Assembly: GCF_014252075.1 (NCBI RefSeq)
Contig: NZ_CP059209.1
Coordinates: forward strand, 291,001 to 355,000
Direction: 5' to 3'
DNA length: 64,000 nucleotides
Origin: Blattabacterium cuenoti
GTDB taxonomy: Bacteria > Bacteroidota > Bacteroidia > Flavobacteriales > Blattabacteriaceae
Under the pieces are notes generated by a model. The model worked only from the letters and a program-made list of their open reading frames with translations, ran no database searches and was not told the origin of the DNA. The stretch's first letter is position 1. The number at the start of each line of letters is the position of its first letter. This document shows positions 54,570 through 62,803 of this stretch, piece by piece. The position numbers were made by a program, and so were the translations under genes.

Positions 54570-56347
54570 TTTTCTTTTTTATTTAAGTTATGATACATTT
54601 TCATTTGATTGCTCAAAATCTTTGTAAAACCCCTCACATCTTCTGCACTCCAAGCATAATTCATTTCTCCATATTGAGCCATGTTAGAAGATTCCATTAA
54701 ATCAAATTTAGATTTGATCCCTACTAAATGAAATCTATAAGGATAGAGAATCATATCTACAGTCCCGGTCAATCTTTCTTGTGTACTTTTTAAAAACTTT
54801 TCTATATCACGCATGACAGGATCTAAGTATTGAGCTTCATGAAGTAACATACCATACCAATTAGAGAGTTGTTCTTTCCAATAAAGTTGCCATTTCGTGA
54901 GAATATGTTTCTCTAATAGATGATGTGCCTTAATAATAATAATTGCAGCTGAAGCTTCAAAAGCGACTCTTCCCTTAATACCCAAAATCGTATCTCCTAT
55001 GTGAATTCCTCTTCCTATAGCAAATTCTGAGGCTATTTTTTCAATCTTGATTATATTTTTTATAGCTTTCCCTTTTTCTTGATTAACACCTACTAGTTCT
55101 CCTTTTTCAAATTCTAGTTCTAAGTTCTCCCTTTTTTTTCTACTTAATTTGGTTGGATAAGCCTCTTCCGGAAAATCGTGAGAAGAAGTAAGTGTTTCCT
55201 TTCCTCCTATACTCGTTCCCCAAATCCCTTTGTTAATCGAGTATTTTGCTTGATCCCAACAAATAGATATTCCTTGATTCTTCAAATATTCAATCTCTTC
55301 TTCTCTAGAAACTTTCATATCTCTTATAGGAGATAAAGTTATTTTTTCTGGACAAATAATTTGAAAGGCTATATCAAATCTAATTTGATCGTTTCCAGCT
55401 CCTGTACACCCATGAGCAATTGCTTTCGCTTGAATAAAAGTTGCATACTGAGCTATTTTAATAGCCTGAAAAATTCTTTCGGAACTTACTGAAAGCGGAT
55501 AAGTATTATTCTTAAGAATATTTCCGAATATAAGATATTTTATACAGTTTTGATAATATTCTTCTATGGAATCAATTGTTTTGTGAGACTGAGAACCAAT
55601 GCTTAGAGCTCTTTTTTCAATTTTTTCTAACTCATCTTTGTTGAATCCTCCTGTATTAATAATAACTGTATGAACTTCGTATTTTTCTCGGATGAGATAT
55701 TTTAAACAATAAGAAGTATCCAATCCTCCACTATAAGCTAAAACGATCTTATCTCCTGTAGATAAATAATTATTTCTATTATATGATCCTAATTTTTTTT
55801 TATTATTTTTCTTTTTATCTGCATTAGGATCATATAAAAGACCTGTACATAAACACATTTTTCTATGATTTCTGGTTAATATATCAAAGTTTGCGCAGCT
55901 TTGGCATCCCCCCCAAAATTTTTCTGATTGGGTTAGTTCACTAAAAGCAACAGGTTTAAATCCCAATTCCGTATTGATTTTTATAACCGGATTACTTGTT
56001 GTTATGCTAAAGATTTTTGAATTTGGATATTTTTTTCTGGAAAGTTTAAATATTTCAATTTTAATAATTTTTGCCAATCCTTGTTTTCTAAATTCAGGAA
56101 GAACAATTAAACCGGAATTAACTACAAATTCTTTATTTTGAAAAATATCAAGATAACTGAATCCCGCTAATTTTTCATCACAAAAAGCAATTACTGCATT
56201 TCCATGAATCATTTTTGATTTTATATATTCCGGATCTTTTTTTTCGATTCCAGTTCCTCTGCTCTTTGCTGATTCCTCAATTTTCTGACAAATTAAGGAA
56301 GCGTATTTTGTATCCTCTTCATGAGATACTCTAACTTTGATTTTCAT
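54566..56347 (-). CDS. argG: GNAT acetyltransferase fused to argininosuccinate synthase
   Basis: Single 593-residue frame. Residues 1-170 form a GNAT acetyltransferase: acetyl-CoA loop PEFRKQGLAK at 84-93, and a C-terminal cysteine cluster with C148, C151, C165 and C167. In flavobacterial arg clusters a GNAT gene of this kind sits just before argG and is thought to be the N-acylglutamate synthase. After a Lys/Asn-rich linker (175-200) comes argininosuccinate synthase: the P-loop KIVLAYSGGLDTSYCLKYL at 200-218, AHGCTGAGNDQIRFD, and YSINKGIWGTSIGG. The codons around the ArgG junction include no ATG, GTG or TTG, so ArgG must be read from upstream. It would combine the first committed step with the penultimate step of the pathway. 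First gene of the arg-car operon; a TAAATTTG box at 56446-56439 could be its -7 element. Confidence 0.88.
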   Translation of the reverse strand: MKIKVRVSHEEDTKYASLICQKIEESAKSRGTGIEKKDPEYIKSKMIHGNAVIAFCDEKLAGFSYLDIFQNKEFVVNSGLIVLPEFRKQGLAKIIKIEIFKLSRKKYPNSKIFSITTSNPVIKINTELGFKPVAFSELTQSEKFWGGCQSCANFDILTRNHRKMCLCTGLLYDPNADKKKNNKKKLGSYNRNNYLSTGDKIVLAYSGGLDTSYCLKYLIREKYEVHTVIINTGGFNKDELEKIEKRALSIGSQSHKTIDSIEEYYQNCIKYLIFGNILKNNTYPLSVSSERIFQAIKIAQYATFIQAKAIAHGCTGAGNDQIRFDIAFQIICPEKITLSPIRDMKVSREEEIEYLKNQGISICWDQAKYSINKGIWGTSIGGKETLTSSHDFPEEAYPTKLSRKKRENLELEFEKGELVGVNQEKGKAIKNIIKIEKIASEFAIGRGIHIGDTILGIKGRVAFEASAAIIIIKAHHLLEKHILTKWQLYWKEQLSNWYGMLLHEAQYLDPVMRDIEKFLKSTQERLTGTVDMILYPYRFHLVGIKSKFDLMESSNMAQYGEMNYAWSAEDVRGFTKILSNQMKMYHNLNKKEK

Positions 56348-56501
56348 TTTTGTAAGAAGCCACTAAAAAAAATAAATGAGTTGTAACGATTGGTAGGAGT
56401 ATGAATTATGCTTCATATATTTTACTTTTACTGTACTACAAATTTAATAAAGTCTTTTTAATTAATCTCAGTCTTTCTACTTCCCTTGATATTGATAAGT
56501 T

Positions 56502-59500
56502 TTAATTTAAACAAAAATTTAATCCGTTTATTTTTTCTAATTTCTTTAAAAAACTTGAATTAATATCAATTCCATATTTTCTAGACTCGAAATTTAAAAA
56601 AATTCTATTTTCCTTATCATAAAGAACAATATTTAGTTTTTTATTTCCTATTTGTTGAGAAAATAACTTTTCTATATTACTAATAATTGTGTTATTCAAA
56701 TCATTAATATTAATTTTTACTATTAGTTTAAGTACTAATTTTTGGAGAACATCTTTTAAATTTTCTATATGAAAAATATTTATTTTATATTCTTTATATT
56801 TTGATTTTTCAAGAGAAAAACATAAATACAATAAACTGTTACTCAATAAAATTGGTTCATATTTCAAATACTGTTGTCCGTAAATTCTGAACTCTTTAGA
56901 AGAATTATAATCTTCTAATAAAAAAAGACCATATTTGATCCCACTTTTTACATATGTTTTTTTTTCTACTTTGGATAAAAGTCCACATATATGGATTTTT
57001 TTTCCTACAAGGATCGATTCTTTTTTATTTAGCTGATCTAATGAGATATTAGTAAAATATTTCATTTCATAATAATAATCATCTAAAGGATGTGCAGAAG
57101 CATAAACACCTAAAACTTCTTTTTCTTTGGATAATTTATATATATTGCTCCATAAATCACATTCCATTATAACAGGGGGATCCACTTTCATTTCAATATT
57201 TTTATTTTTTGCTTTTTGAAATTTTGATCCAAATCGAATAGTTTTTTCCAAAACGTTTAATTTCTCATCAAATCCGATATGAAAGTATTGTTCTCTATGT
57301 ATATGAAAACAGTCTAAAGATCCAGATAGAATTAAACTTTCCAAAGTTTTTTTATTCACTATACGTAAATCAATTCTTTTGACCAGATCAAAAATAGAGG
57401 TGAATGGTCCGTTTTTTTCTCTTTCTTGAAGAATGATTTTAACAGCATTTTCTCCAACTCCTTTTATTCCTGTAAGACCAAATCGAATACTGTTCTGATC
57501 AGTTACTTCAAAAAAAGAATTACTATTATTTATATCTGGATTAATCACAGGAATATTCATTTTTTTGCATTCTTCTATGAAAAAAGTAAGCTGTTTAATA
57601 TTATGCATATTATTACTTAATACAGAAGCCATATATTCATATGGAAAATGAGCCTTCAAATAAGCAGTTTGAAAAGCGATATAGGCATAACATGTAGCAT
57701 GAGATTTATTAAAAGCATAACAAGAAAAATATTCCCAATCTTTCCATATTTTTTCTAATATATTTTTAGAATACCCTTTTATCATGGCTTTCTCAATAAA
57801 TTGATTTCTCATTTTATTGAGAACTTCTTTTTGTTTTTTCCCCATAGCTATCCTAAGAATATCCGCATCTCCTTTGCTGAAATCAGCTATTTTTTGAGCT
57901 ATTAACATAACCTGTTCTTGGTATATTGTTATTCCATAAGTTTCTTTTAAAAACTCCTCCATTTCTGGCAAATCATAGGTTATGGCTTCTTTTCCGTGTT
58001 TTCTAGATATAAAATTAGGAATATATTGTAAGGGACCAGGTCTATACAGTGCAGTCATTGCTATTAAATCATCAAATTTATCAGGTTTAAGTTGACGTAA
58101 GTATTTTTGCATCCCTGGAGATTCATATTGAAAAACAGCAATCGTTTCTCCCTTTTGAAAAAGATAATAAGTTTTTTTATCTTCTAAAGGAAATAAAAAT
58201 TCTGTATTAATATTTTTTCGTCTTTTTTTTACGAGATTCACAGCATCTTTAATAATAGTCAGAGTTTTTAATCCTAGAAAATCCATTTTTAATAAACCAG
58301 CATGTTCTACAACATGATTATCAAATTGTGTAAGCAATAAATCAGATTCTTTTGACACAGAAACCGGAATATATTCTTTAATATCGTATGGACTTATTAT
58401 AATGCCACAAGCGTGTATCCCTGTGCTTCTTATAGTTCCCTCTAAAATTTTTGCTTGCTGCAAAACTTTCCCCTCTAAGGAATCTTTATTGTTCGCTATC
58501 TTTCTAATTTTTTGTATATTATTTATTTCTTCTTTATTAATTTTTTCTATGGAATAATTTTCTGATAAAATAGTTTTTAATGATAACATATTCGGAATCA
58601 TTTTCGCGAGAAAATCTGTTTCTTTTAAAGATAAGTTTAATACACGTCCAGTATCCCTAATAGATGATTTAGCGCCCATTGTTGCATATGTTATGATTTG
58701 TGCTACTTGATGTTTCCCATATTTTTGAACTACCCATTCAATTATTTTTTCACGTCCTTTATCGTCAAAATCAATATCAATATCTGGTAAAGAAATTCTA
58801 TCCGGATTTAAAAAACGTTCGAAAAGAAGATGGTATTTTATTGGATCTATATTGGTGATCCCTAAACAATAAGCAACAACGGAGCCTGCTACTGATCCTC
58901 TTCCAGGTCCAACTGAAATATTCATTTTTCTAGCTTGATGAATAAAATTGTGAACAATAAGGAAATAACCAGGATACCCAATTTTTTCTATTGTTTTTAA
59001 CTCAAAAATAATTCTTTCTTGGATTTTTTTTGTGAAATTTTTATAACGTTTTTTAGCTCCTTCATAAGTGATTTTTTTTAAAAAGCGATTTTCTCCTCTA
59101 TTTCCTCCGTCCATTTTATCCATAGGATCTTCAAAAAATTTTGGAATTTGAAATTTTGGAAGCAATATTTTATGTGAAAGATGATAAGATTCGATTTTGT
59201 TAATCAATTCCTCTAAAAAATCAAAAGACTCTGGAAGATCAGAAAATATTTTTTTCATTTCTTCTGAACTTTTAAAATAAAATTCATGATTGGGAAAACC
59301 GAATCTATAACCTTTTCCTTTTCCTATAGGTGTTGATTGTTTTTCTCCATTTTTTACACAAAGCAAAATATCATGCGCATTTGCCTCGTTTTGATCTAAA
59401 TAGAAAGTATTGTTTTGAACAATATATTTTACATGATATTTTTTAGAAAATTTGAGTAATATATTATTAACATGATCTTCTTCTTCTAATCCATGACGTA

Positions 59501-60806
59501 ATAACTCTATATAGAAATCATCTCCAAAAAGTTCCTTCCACCATAAAAAAATTTTTTCCGCTTTTCTTTCACCATAATTAAGGATAGTATACGGAATTTC
59601 TGCATTGAGATCTCCAGTAAGGGCAATTAAATTTTCCTTGTACTTTTCAATTAATTCTTTTCCAACCCTAGGAACCCCAGCATAAAAACCTTCTGTAAAC
59701 CCAAGTGAACAAAGTTTTGCTAAATTGTGATAACCTTTTTTATTTTTAGATAAAAAAACTTGTTGATACCGTTTATCCGGTTCATCTTTTGTAAATTTTT
59801 TTTGCAAATAATTGTTTGAAAAAAAAACTTCACAACCAATGATTCCTTTAATCGATTTTTGGGGATAATATTTTTTATTTATAGAATGAATAGCATTTAA
59901 AAAACGAAAAGATCCCATTAAATTTCCATAATCTGTTATTGCTACAGCTGGCATATTAAAACGTATAGCTCTATCAACCAAGGATTGTATATCTACAGTA
60001 GAATAAAGGATAGAAAAATAAGTGTGATTGTGAATATGAGAGTATTTTTTTTTTTTCAATTCTTCTTTCAATCTCTCTCCATTATTATTAAAGTTTATTT
60101 TTTCTTTTTTCTCTACTGCAGATGTAGGGAAAGACAAAGAAGAATCAAAAGATACTATAGAGGAAGAAATTTTAGATGAATATTTATTCTTGAATTTTAA
60201 GATTGTATTTTCTTCCATTCCTATATCTTGATGTGATATGATTCCAATACGTAGTAGCTCTAAAAAACAACGAGCCGTAGCTTTTACGTCATTTGCCGCA
60301 TTATGAAGATTGGGGATATTTTCTTCGAAAAGTTTTTGATATAATTCAGATAACGTGGGCCATTTGAATTTTTTTCTATTCCCTGACAATTTGCAATAAG
60401 AAACAGAAACTACTTTTGTATCTAATATTTTTTTCTTTAGAAAAGAAATTTCTGTTTTTTTTCTAAAAAATTCACTTTCTATAACTTTTCTATCAAATTC
60501 TAAATTATGTCCAATTAAACATTGAGACTTTTCAAGAGAATTTCGAAATTCACGAAGAACAAAACTCAAATCGACTCCATATTTTTCAGCTTTATCATTA
60601 GTAATCCCATGAATTTTAAAAGCATTGAAAGGAATATCATAATGATCAGGCTTGATAATAAAATTTTTAAATTCTATTAAATTTCCTAGAATATCATGAC
60701 TTTGCCATGAGAATTGTACAATTCTTGGCCAATTATCTGTATGAGTAATTGGAAAATTATAGGATATAGGCAATCCTGTTGTTTCTGTATCAACAATGAG
60801 GTACAT
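56502..60806 (-). CDS. dnaE: DNA polymerase III alpha subunit with N-terminal proofreading exonuclease
   Basis: Replicative polymerase. Residues 1-190 form a DnaQ-like 3'-5' exonuclease with DTETTG (residues 6-11), HNLEFDRKVIE and HNAANDVKATA, the ExoI, II and III motifs. Residues from about 255 form the PHP domain (HIHNHTYFSILYSTVD). The palm holds PDIDIDFDDKGREKI near residue 675, and a helix-hairpin-helix region (FGLTGIKGVGENAV) and an OB fold follow. At 1434 residues it fits Bacteroidetes DnaE, where the exonuclease is built in. With PolA reduced to its 5' nuclease, this is the only replicative polymerase activity in the window. It is transcribed divergently from rpsA. Confidence 0.95.
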   Translation of the reverse strand: MYLIVDTETTGLPISYNFPITHTDNWPRIVQFSWQSHDILGNLIEFKNFIIKPDHYDIPFNAFKIHGITNDKAEKYGVDLSFVLREFRNSLEKSQCLIGHNLEFDRKVIESEFFRKKTEISFLKKKILDTKVVSVSYCKLSGNRKKFKWPTLSELYQKLFEENIPNLHNAANDVKATARCFLELLRIGIISHQDIGMEENTILKFKNKYSSKISSSIVSFDSSLSFPTSAVEKKEKINFNNNGERLKEELKKKKYSHIHNHTYFSILYSTVDIQSLVDRAIRFNMPAVAITDYGNLMGSFRFLNAIHSINKKYYPQKSIKGIIGCEVFFSNNYLQKKFTKDEPDKRYQQVFLSKNKKGYHNLAKLCSLGFTEGFYAGVPRVGKELIEKYKENLIALTGDLNAEIPYTILNYGERKAEKIFLWWKELFGDDFYIELLRHGLEEEDHVNNILLKFSKKYHVKYIVQNNTFYLDQNEANAHDILLCVKNGEKQSTPIGKGKGYRFGFPNHEFYFKSSEEMKKIFSDLPESFDFLEELINKIESYHLSHKILLPKFQIPKFFEDPMDKMDGGNRGENRFLKKITYEGAKKRYKNFTKKIQERIIFELKTIEKIGYPGYFLIVHNFIHQARKMNISVGPGRGSVAGSVVAYCLGITNIDPIKYHLLFERFLNPDRISLPDIDIDFDDKGREKIIEWVVQKYGKHQVAQIITYATMGAKSSIRDTGRVLNLSLKETDFLAKMIPNMLSLKTILSENYSIEKINKEEINNIQKIRKIANNKDSLEGKVLQQAKILEGTIRSTGIHACGIIISPYDIKEYIPVSVSKESDLLLTQFDNHVVEHAGLLKMDFLGLKTLTIIKDAVNLVKKRRKNINTEFLFPLEDKKTYYLFQKGETIAVFQYESPGMQKYLRQLKPDKFDDLIAMTALYRPGPLQYIPNFISRKHGKEAITYDLPEMEEFLKETYGITIYQEQVMLIAQKIADFSKGDADILRIAMGKKQKEVLNKMRNQFIEKAMIKGYSKNILEKIWKDWEYFSCYAFNKSHATCYAYIAFQTAYLKAHFPYEYMASVLSNNMHNIKQLTFFIEECKKMNIPVINPDINNSNSFFEVTDQNSIRFGLTGIKGVGENAVKIILQEREKNGPFTSIFDLVKRIDLRIVNKKTLESLILSGSLDCFHIHREQYFHIGFDEKLNVLEKTIRFGSKFQKAKNKNIEMKVDPPVIMECDLWSNIYKLSKEKEVLGVYASAHPLDDYYYEMKYFTNISLDQLNKKESILVGKKIHICGLLSKVEKKTYVKSGIKYGLFLLEDYNSSKEFRIYGQQYLKYEPILLSNSLLYLCFSLEKSKYKEYKINIFHIENLKDVLQKLVLKLIVKININDLNNTIISNIEKLFSQQIGNKKLNIVLYDKENRIFLNFESRKYGIDINSSFLKKLEKINGLNFCLN

Positions 60807-60820
60807 TTTATTTGAATTAG

Positions 60821-60852
60821 TAGAAAAAGTTACTGAAAAATTATTAGTTTTG
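60821..60852 (+). promoter_or_regulatory. Bacteroidetes-type promoter for rpsA
   Basis: TTTG at 60821-60824, a 20-base spacer and TAGTTTTG at 60845-60852 match TTG-N17-23-TAnnTTTG. The rpsA ATG is at 60978, so the leader would be about 120 bases, unusually long for this genome and roomy enough for translational autoregulation by S1. Confidence 0.5.
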
Positions 60853-60977
60853 TATTATCTGTTTTTTTCGTAAAAATTAAATAAATAAACGAGAATATTC
60901 GATTCTAATTTCTCTATCCATATTTGTTCATTGTTCATATAGACAGAGAAAAAAATAGAAAAAAAATAATAAAAATT

Positions 60978-62783
60978 ATGTCTAATCAAACCGAAGAAAT
61001 AAAAAGAAAAGAATCCCCTTTATCTGATAATGACAAATTGAATGATCAGGGAAAAATAGAAACAAGTTTCGATTGGACGAAATATGAAACTCATTTAAAT
61101 GATGATATACTGGAAGAAAGAAAAAAATTTGAAGAATTATACACAAAAACTTTACCCAATATTCAAGAATTGGAAATATATAAAGGAGTAGTAACACACA
61201 TTACGGATAAAACTGTTATTGTAGATATTGGATTTAAAGCAGAAGGAGCAATTCCTATAAGCGAATTTAGAGAAAATTCAAATATTCAAGTTGAAAGCAA
61301 GATAGAAGTTATGGTTGTGAAAATGGATTATAAAGGACAATGTATTCTTTCGTATCAAAAGGCAAAAATGTTGAGAAATTGGCAAAAAATCAATGAATCC
61401 TACGAAAAATCAGAAGTGATATTAGGCTATGTTGCGGCTAGAACAAAAGGAGGACTGATTGTTGAGATATTTGATATTGAATGTTTCTTACCTGGATCAC
61501 ACATAAATGTGAAACCTGTTCGAGATTATGACACTTACGTGGGAAAAACTATGGAAGTTAAAGTAGTTAAGATTAATCAAAAAACAAAAAATGTAGTCGT
61601 TTCTCATAAAGTATTAATAGAAAGAGATATTGAAGAACAGAGGAAAGAGATGATCTCAAAATTGGATAAAGGTCAAGTTTTAGAAGGAAAAATAAAAAAC
61701 ATTCTTCCTTATGGCGCTTTTGTAGATTTAGGAGGAGTGGATGCTTTACTTCATATTACCGATATGAGTTGGCCACACATCAATCATCCCACAGAAGTTG
61801 TTCAATTAGAACAAGAATTAAAATTTGTAGTTTTAGGAGTAGACAAGGAAAAAAATCGTGTACAATTGGGATTGAAACAATTGCAACCTCATCCTTGGAA
61901 CTCTTTAGATAAAGATCTAAAGGTAGGAAGTAGAGTAAAAGGAAAAGTCACTGTTTTGGCAGATTATGGAGCATTTGTAGAAATTATACCAGGAGTGGAA
62001 GCCTTACTGCACATTAGCGAAATGTCTTGGTCTACTGATTTGTCTTCCCCACAAGATTTTTTGCAAATAGGAGATGAATTAGAAGCTGTCATCTTGACGA
62101 TAGACCGTCAAGAAAGAAAAATGTCTTTAAGTGTAAAACAACTTACTAAAGATCCTTGGATTGATATACAAGATAGATATCCTATAGGATCTAAACATAT
62201 TGGATTTGTCAAAAAATTTACAAGTTTTGGGGTTTTTTTGAAATTAGAGAAAGGAATATCTGGAGTTATTTACACTAATGATCTTTCATGGATCAAAAAA
62301 ATTAAACATTCTTCTGAATTTTGCAATATAAACGATGAATTAGAAGTTATTGTACTTTCTTTAGATCCTCAGGCTAGAAGAATAAACTTAGGACATAAAC
62401 AACTAACGGAAAATCCATGGGATAAGTATGAGAAAAATTATTATGTAGGAAGCATTCATAATGGAATAATATCAAATTTATTTGATAAAGGAGCTTCTGT
62501 TAAATTTTCACAAAATCAAGAAATTGAAGCCTTTTCCCCATTACGTTTTTTAGAAAAAAAAGATGGAAGTATCCTTAAAAAAGGAGAAAAAACTAATTTT
62601 AAGGTAATAGAATTTAATAAAGAAACTAAAAAAATTGTGGTTTCTCATACATCTATTTATCGTGATAAAGATAAGAAGAAAGAACAACGTGTGAGAAACA
62701 GAAAATTTGAGAGATCCACTCTTGGTGATATAGAAGGATTGGCTAAACTAAAAGAGCAAATAGAAAAAGAAAAAAATAAATAG
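60978..62783 (+). CDS. rpsA: 30S ribosomal protein S1
   Basis: mRNA-binding ribosomal protein that helps initiate translation of leaders with weak Shine-Dalgarno sequences, which is relevant because most genes here have none visible. The 601-residue product starts at ATG 60978 (MSNQTEEIKRKE); an upstream TTG at 60924 is less likely. Six S1/OB repeats can be counted, beginning near EIYKGVVTHITDKTVIVDIG, VILGYVAARTKGGLIVEI, LEGKIKNILPYGAFVDLG, VKGKVTVLADYGAFVEII, HIGFVKKFTSFGVFLKLE and HNGIISNLFDKGASVKFS. The third and fourth are closest to consensus. A basic, acidic-rich tail follows. Confidence 0.94.
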   Translation: MSNQTEEIKRKESPLSDNDKLNDQGKIETSFDWTKYETHLNDDILEERKKFEELYTKTLPNIQELEIYKGVVTHITDKTVIVDIGFKAEGAIPISEFRENSNIQVESKIEVMVVKMDYKGQCILSYQKAKMLRNWQKINESYEKSEVILGYVAARTKGGLIVEIFDIECFLPGSHINVKPVRDYDTYVGKTMEVKVVKINQKTKNVVVSHKVLIERDIEEQRKEMISKLDKGQVLEGKIKNILPYGAFVDLGGVDALLHITDMSWPHINHPTEVVQLEQELKFVVLGVDKEKNRVQLGLKQLQPHPWNSLDKDLKVGSRVKGKVTVLADYGAFVEIIPGVEALLHISEMSWSTDLSSPQDFLQIGDELEAVILTIDRQERKMSLSVKQLTKDPWIDIQDRYPIGSKHIGFVKKFTSFGVFLKLEKGISGVIYTNDLSWIKKIKHSSEFCNINDELEVIVLSLDPQARRINLGHKQLTENPWDKYEKNYYVGSIHNGIISNLFDKGASVKFSQNQEIEAFSPLRFLEKKDGSILKKGEKTNFKVIEFNKETKKIVVSHTSIYRDKDKKKEQRVRNRKFERSTLGDIEGLAKLKEQIEKEKNK

Positions 62784-62803
62784 AAATATAGTTCTAAAAA
62801 AAA

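Noticed and set aside
56348..56501. Possible small RNA or ArgR operator in the gap between dnaE and argG
   Set aside because: Only a weak TATGAA/TTCATA hairpin (near 56402-56417) and an isolated TAAATTTG box are visible; no ARG-box palindrome or stable fold could be supported.
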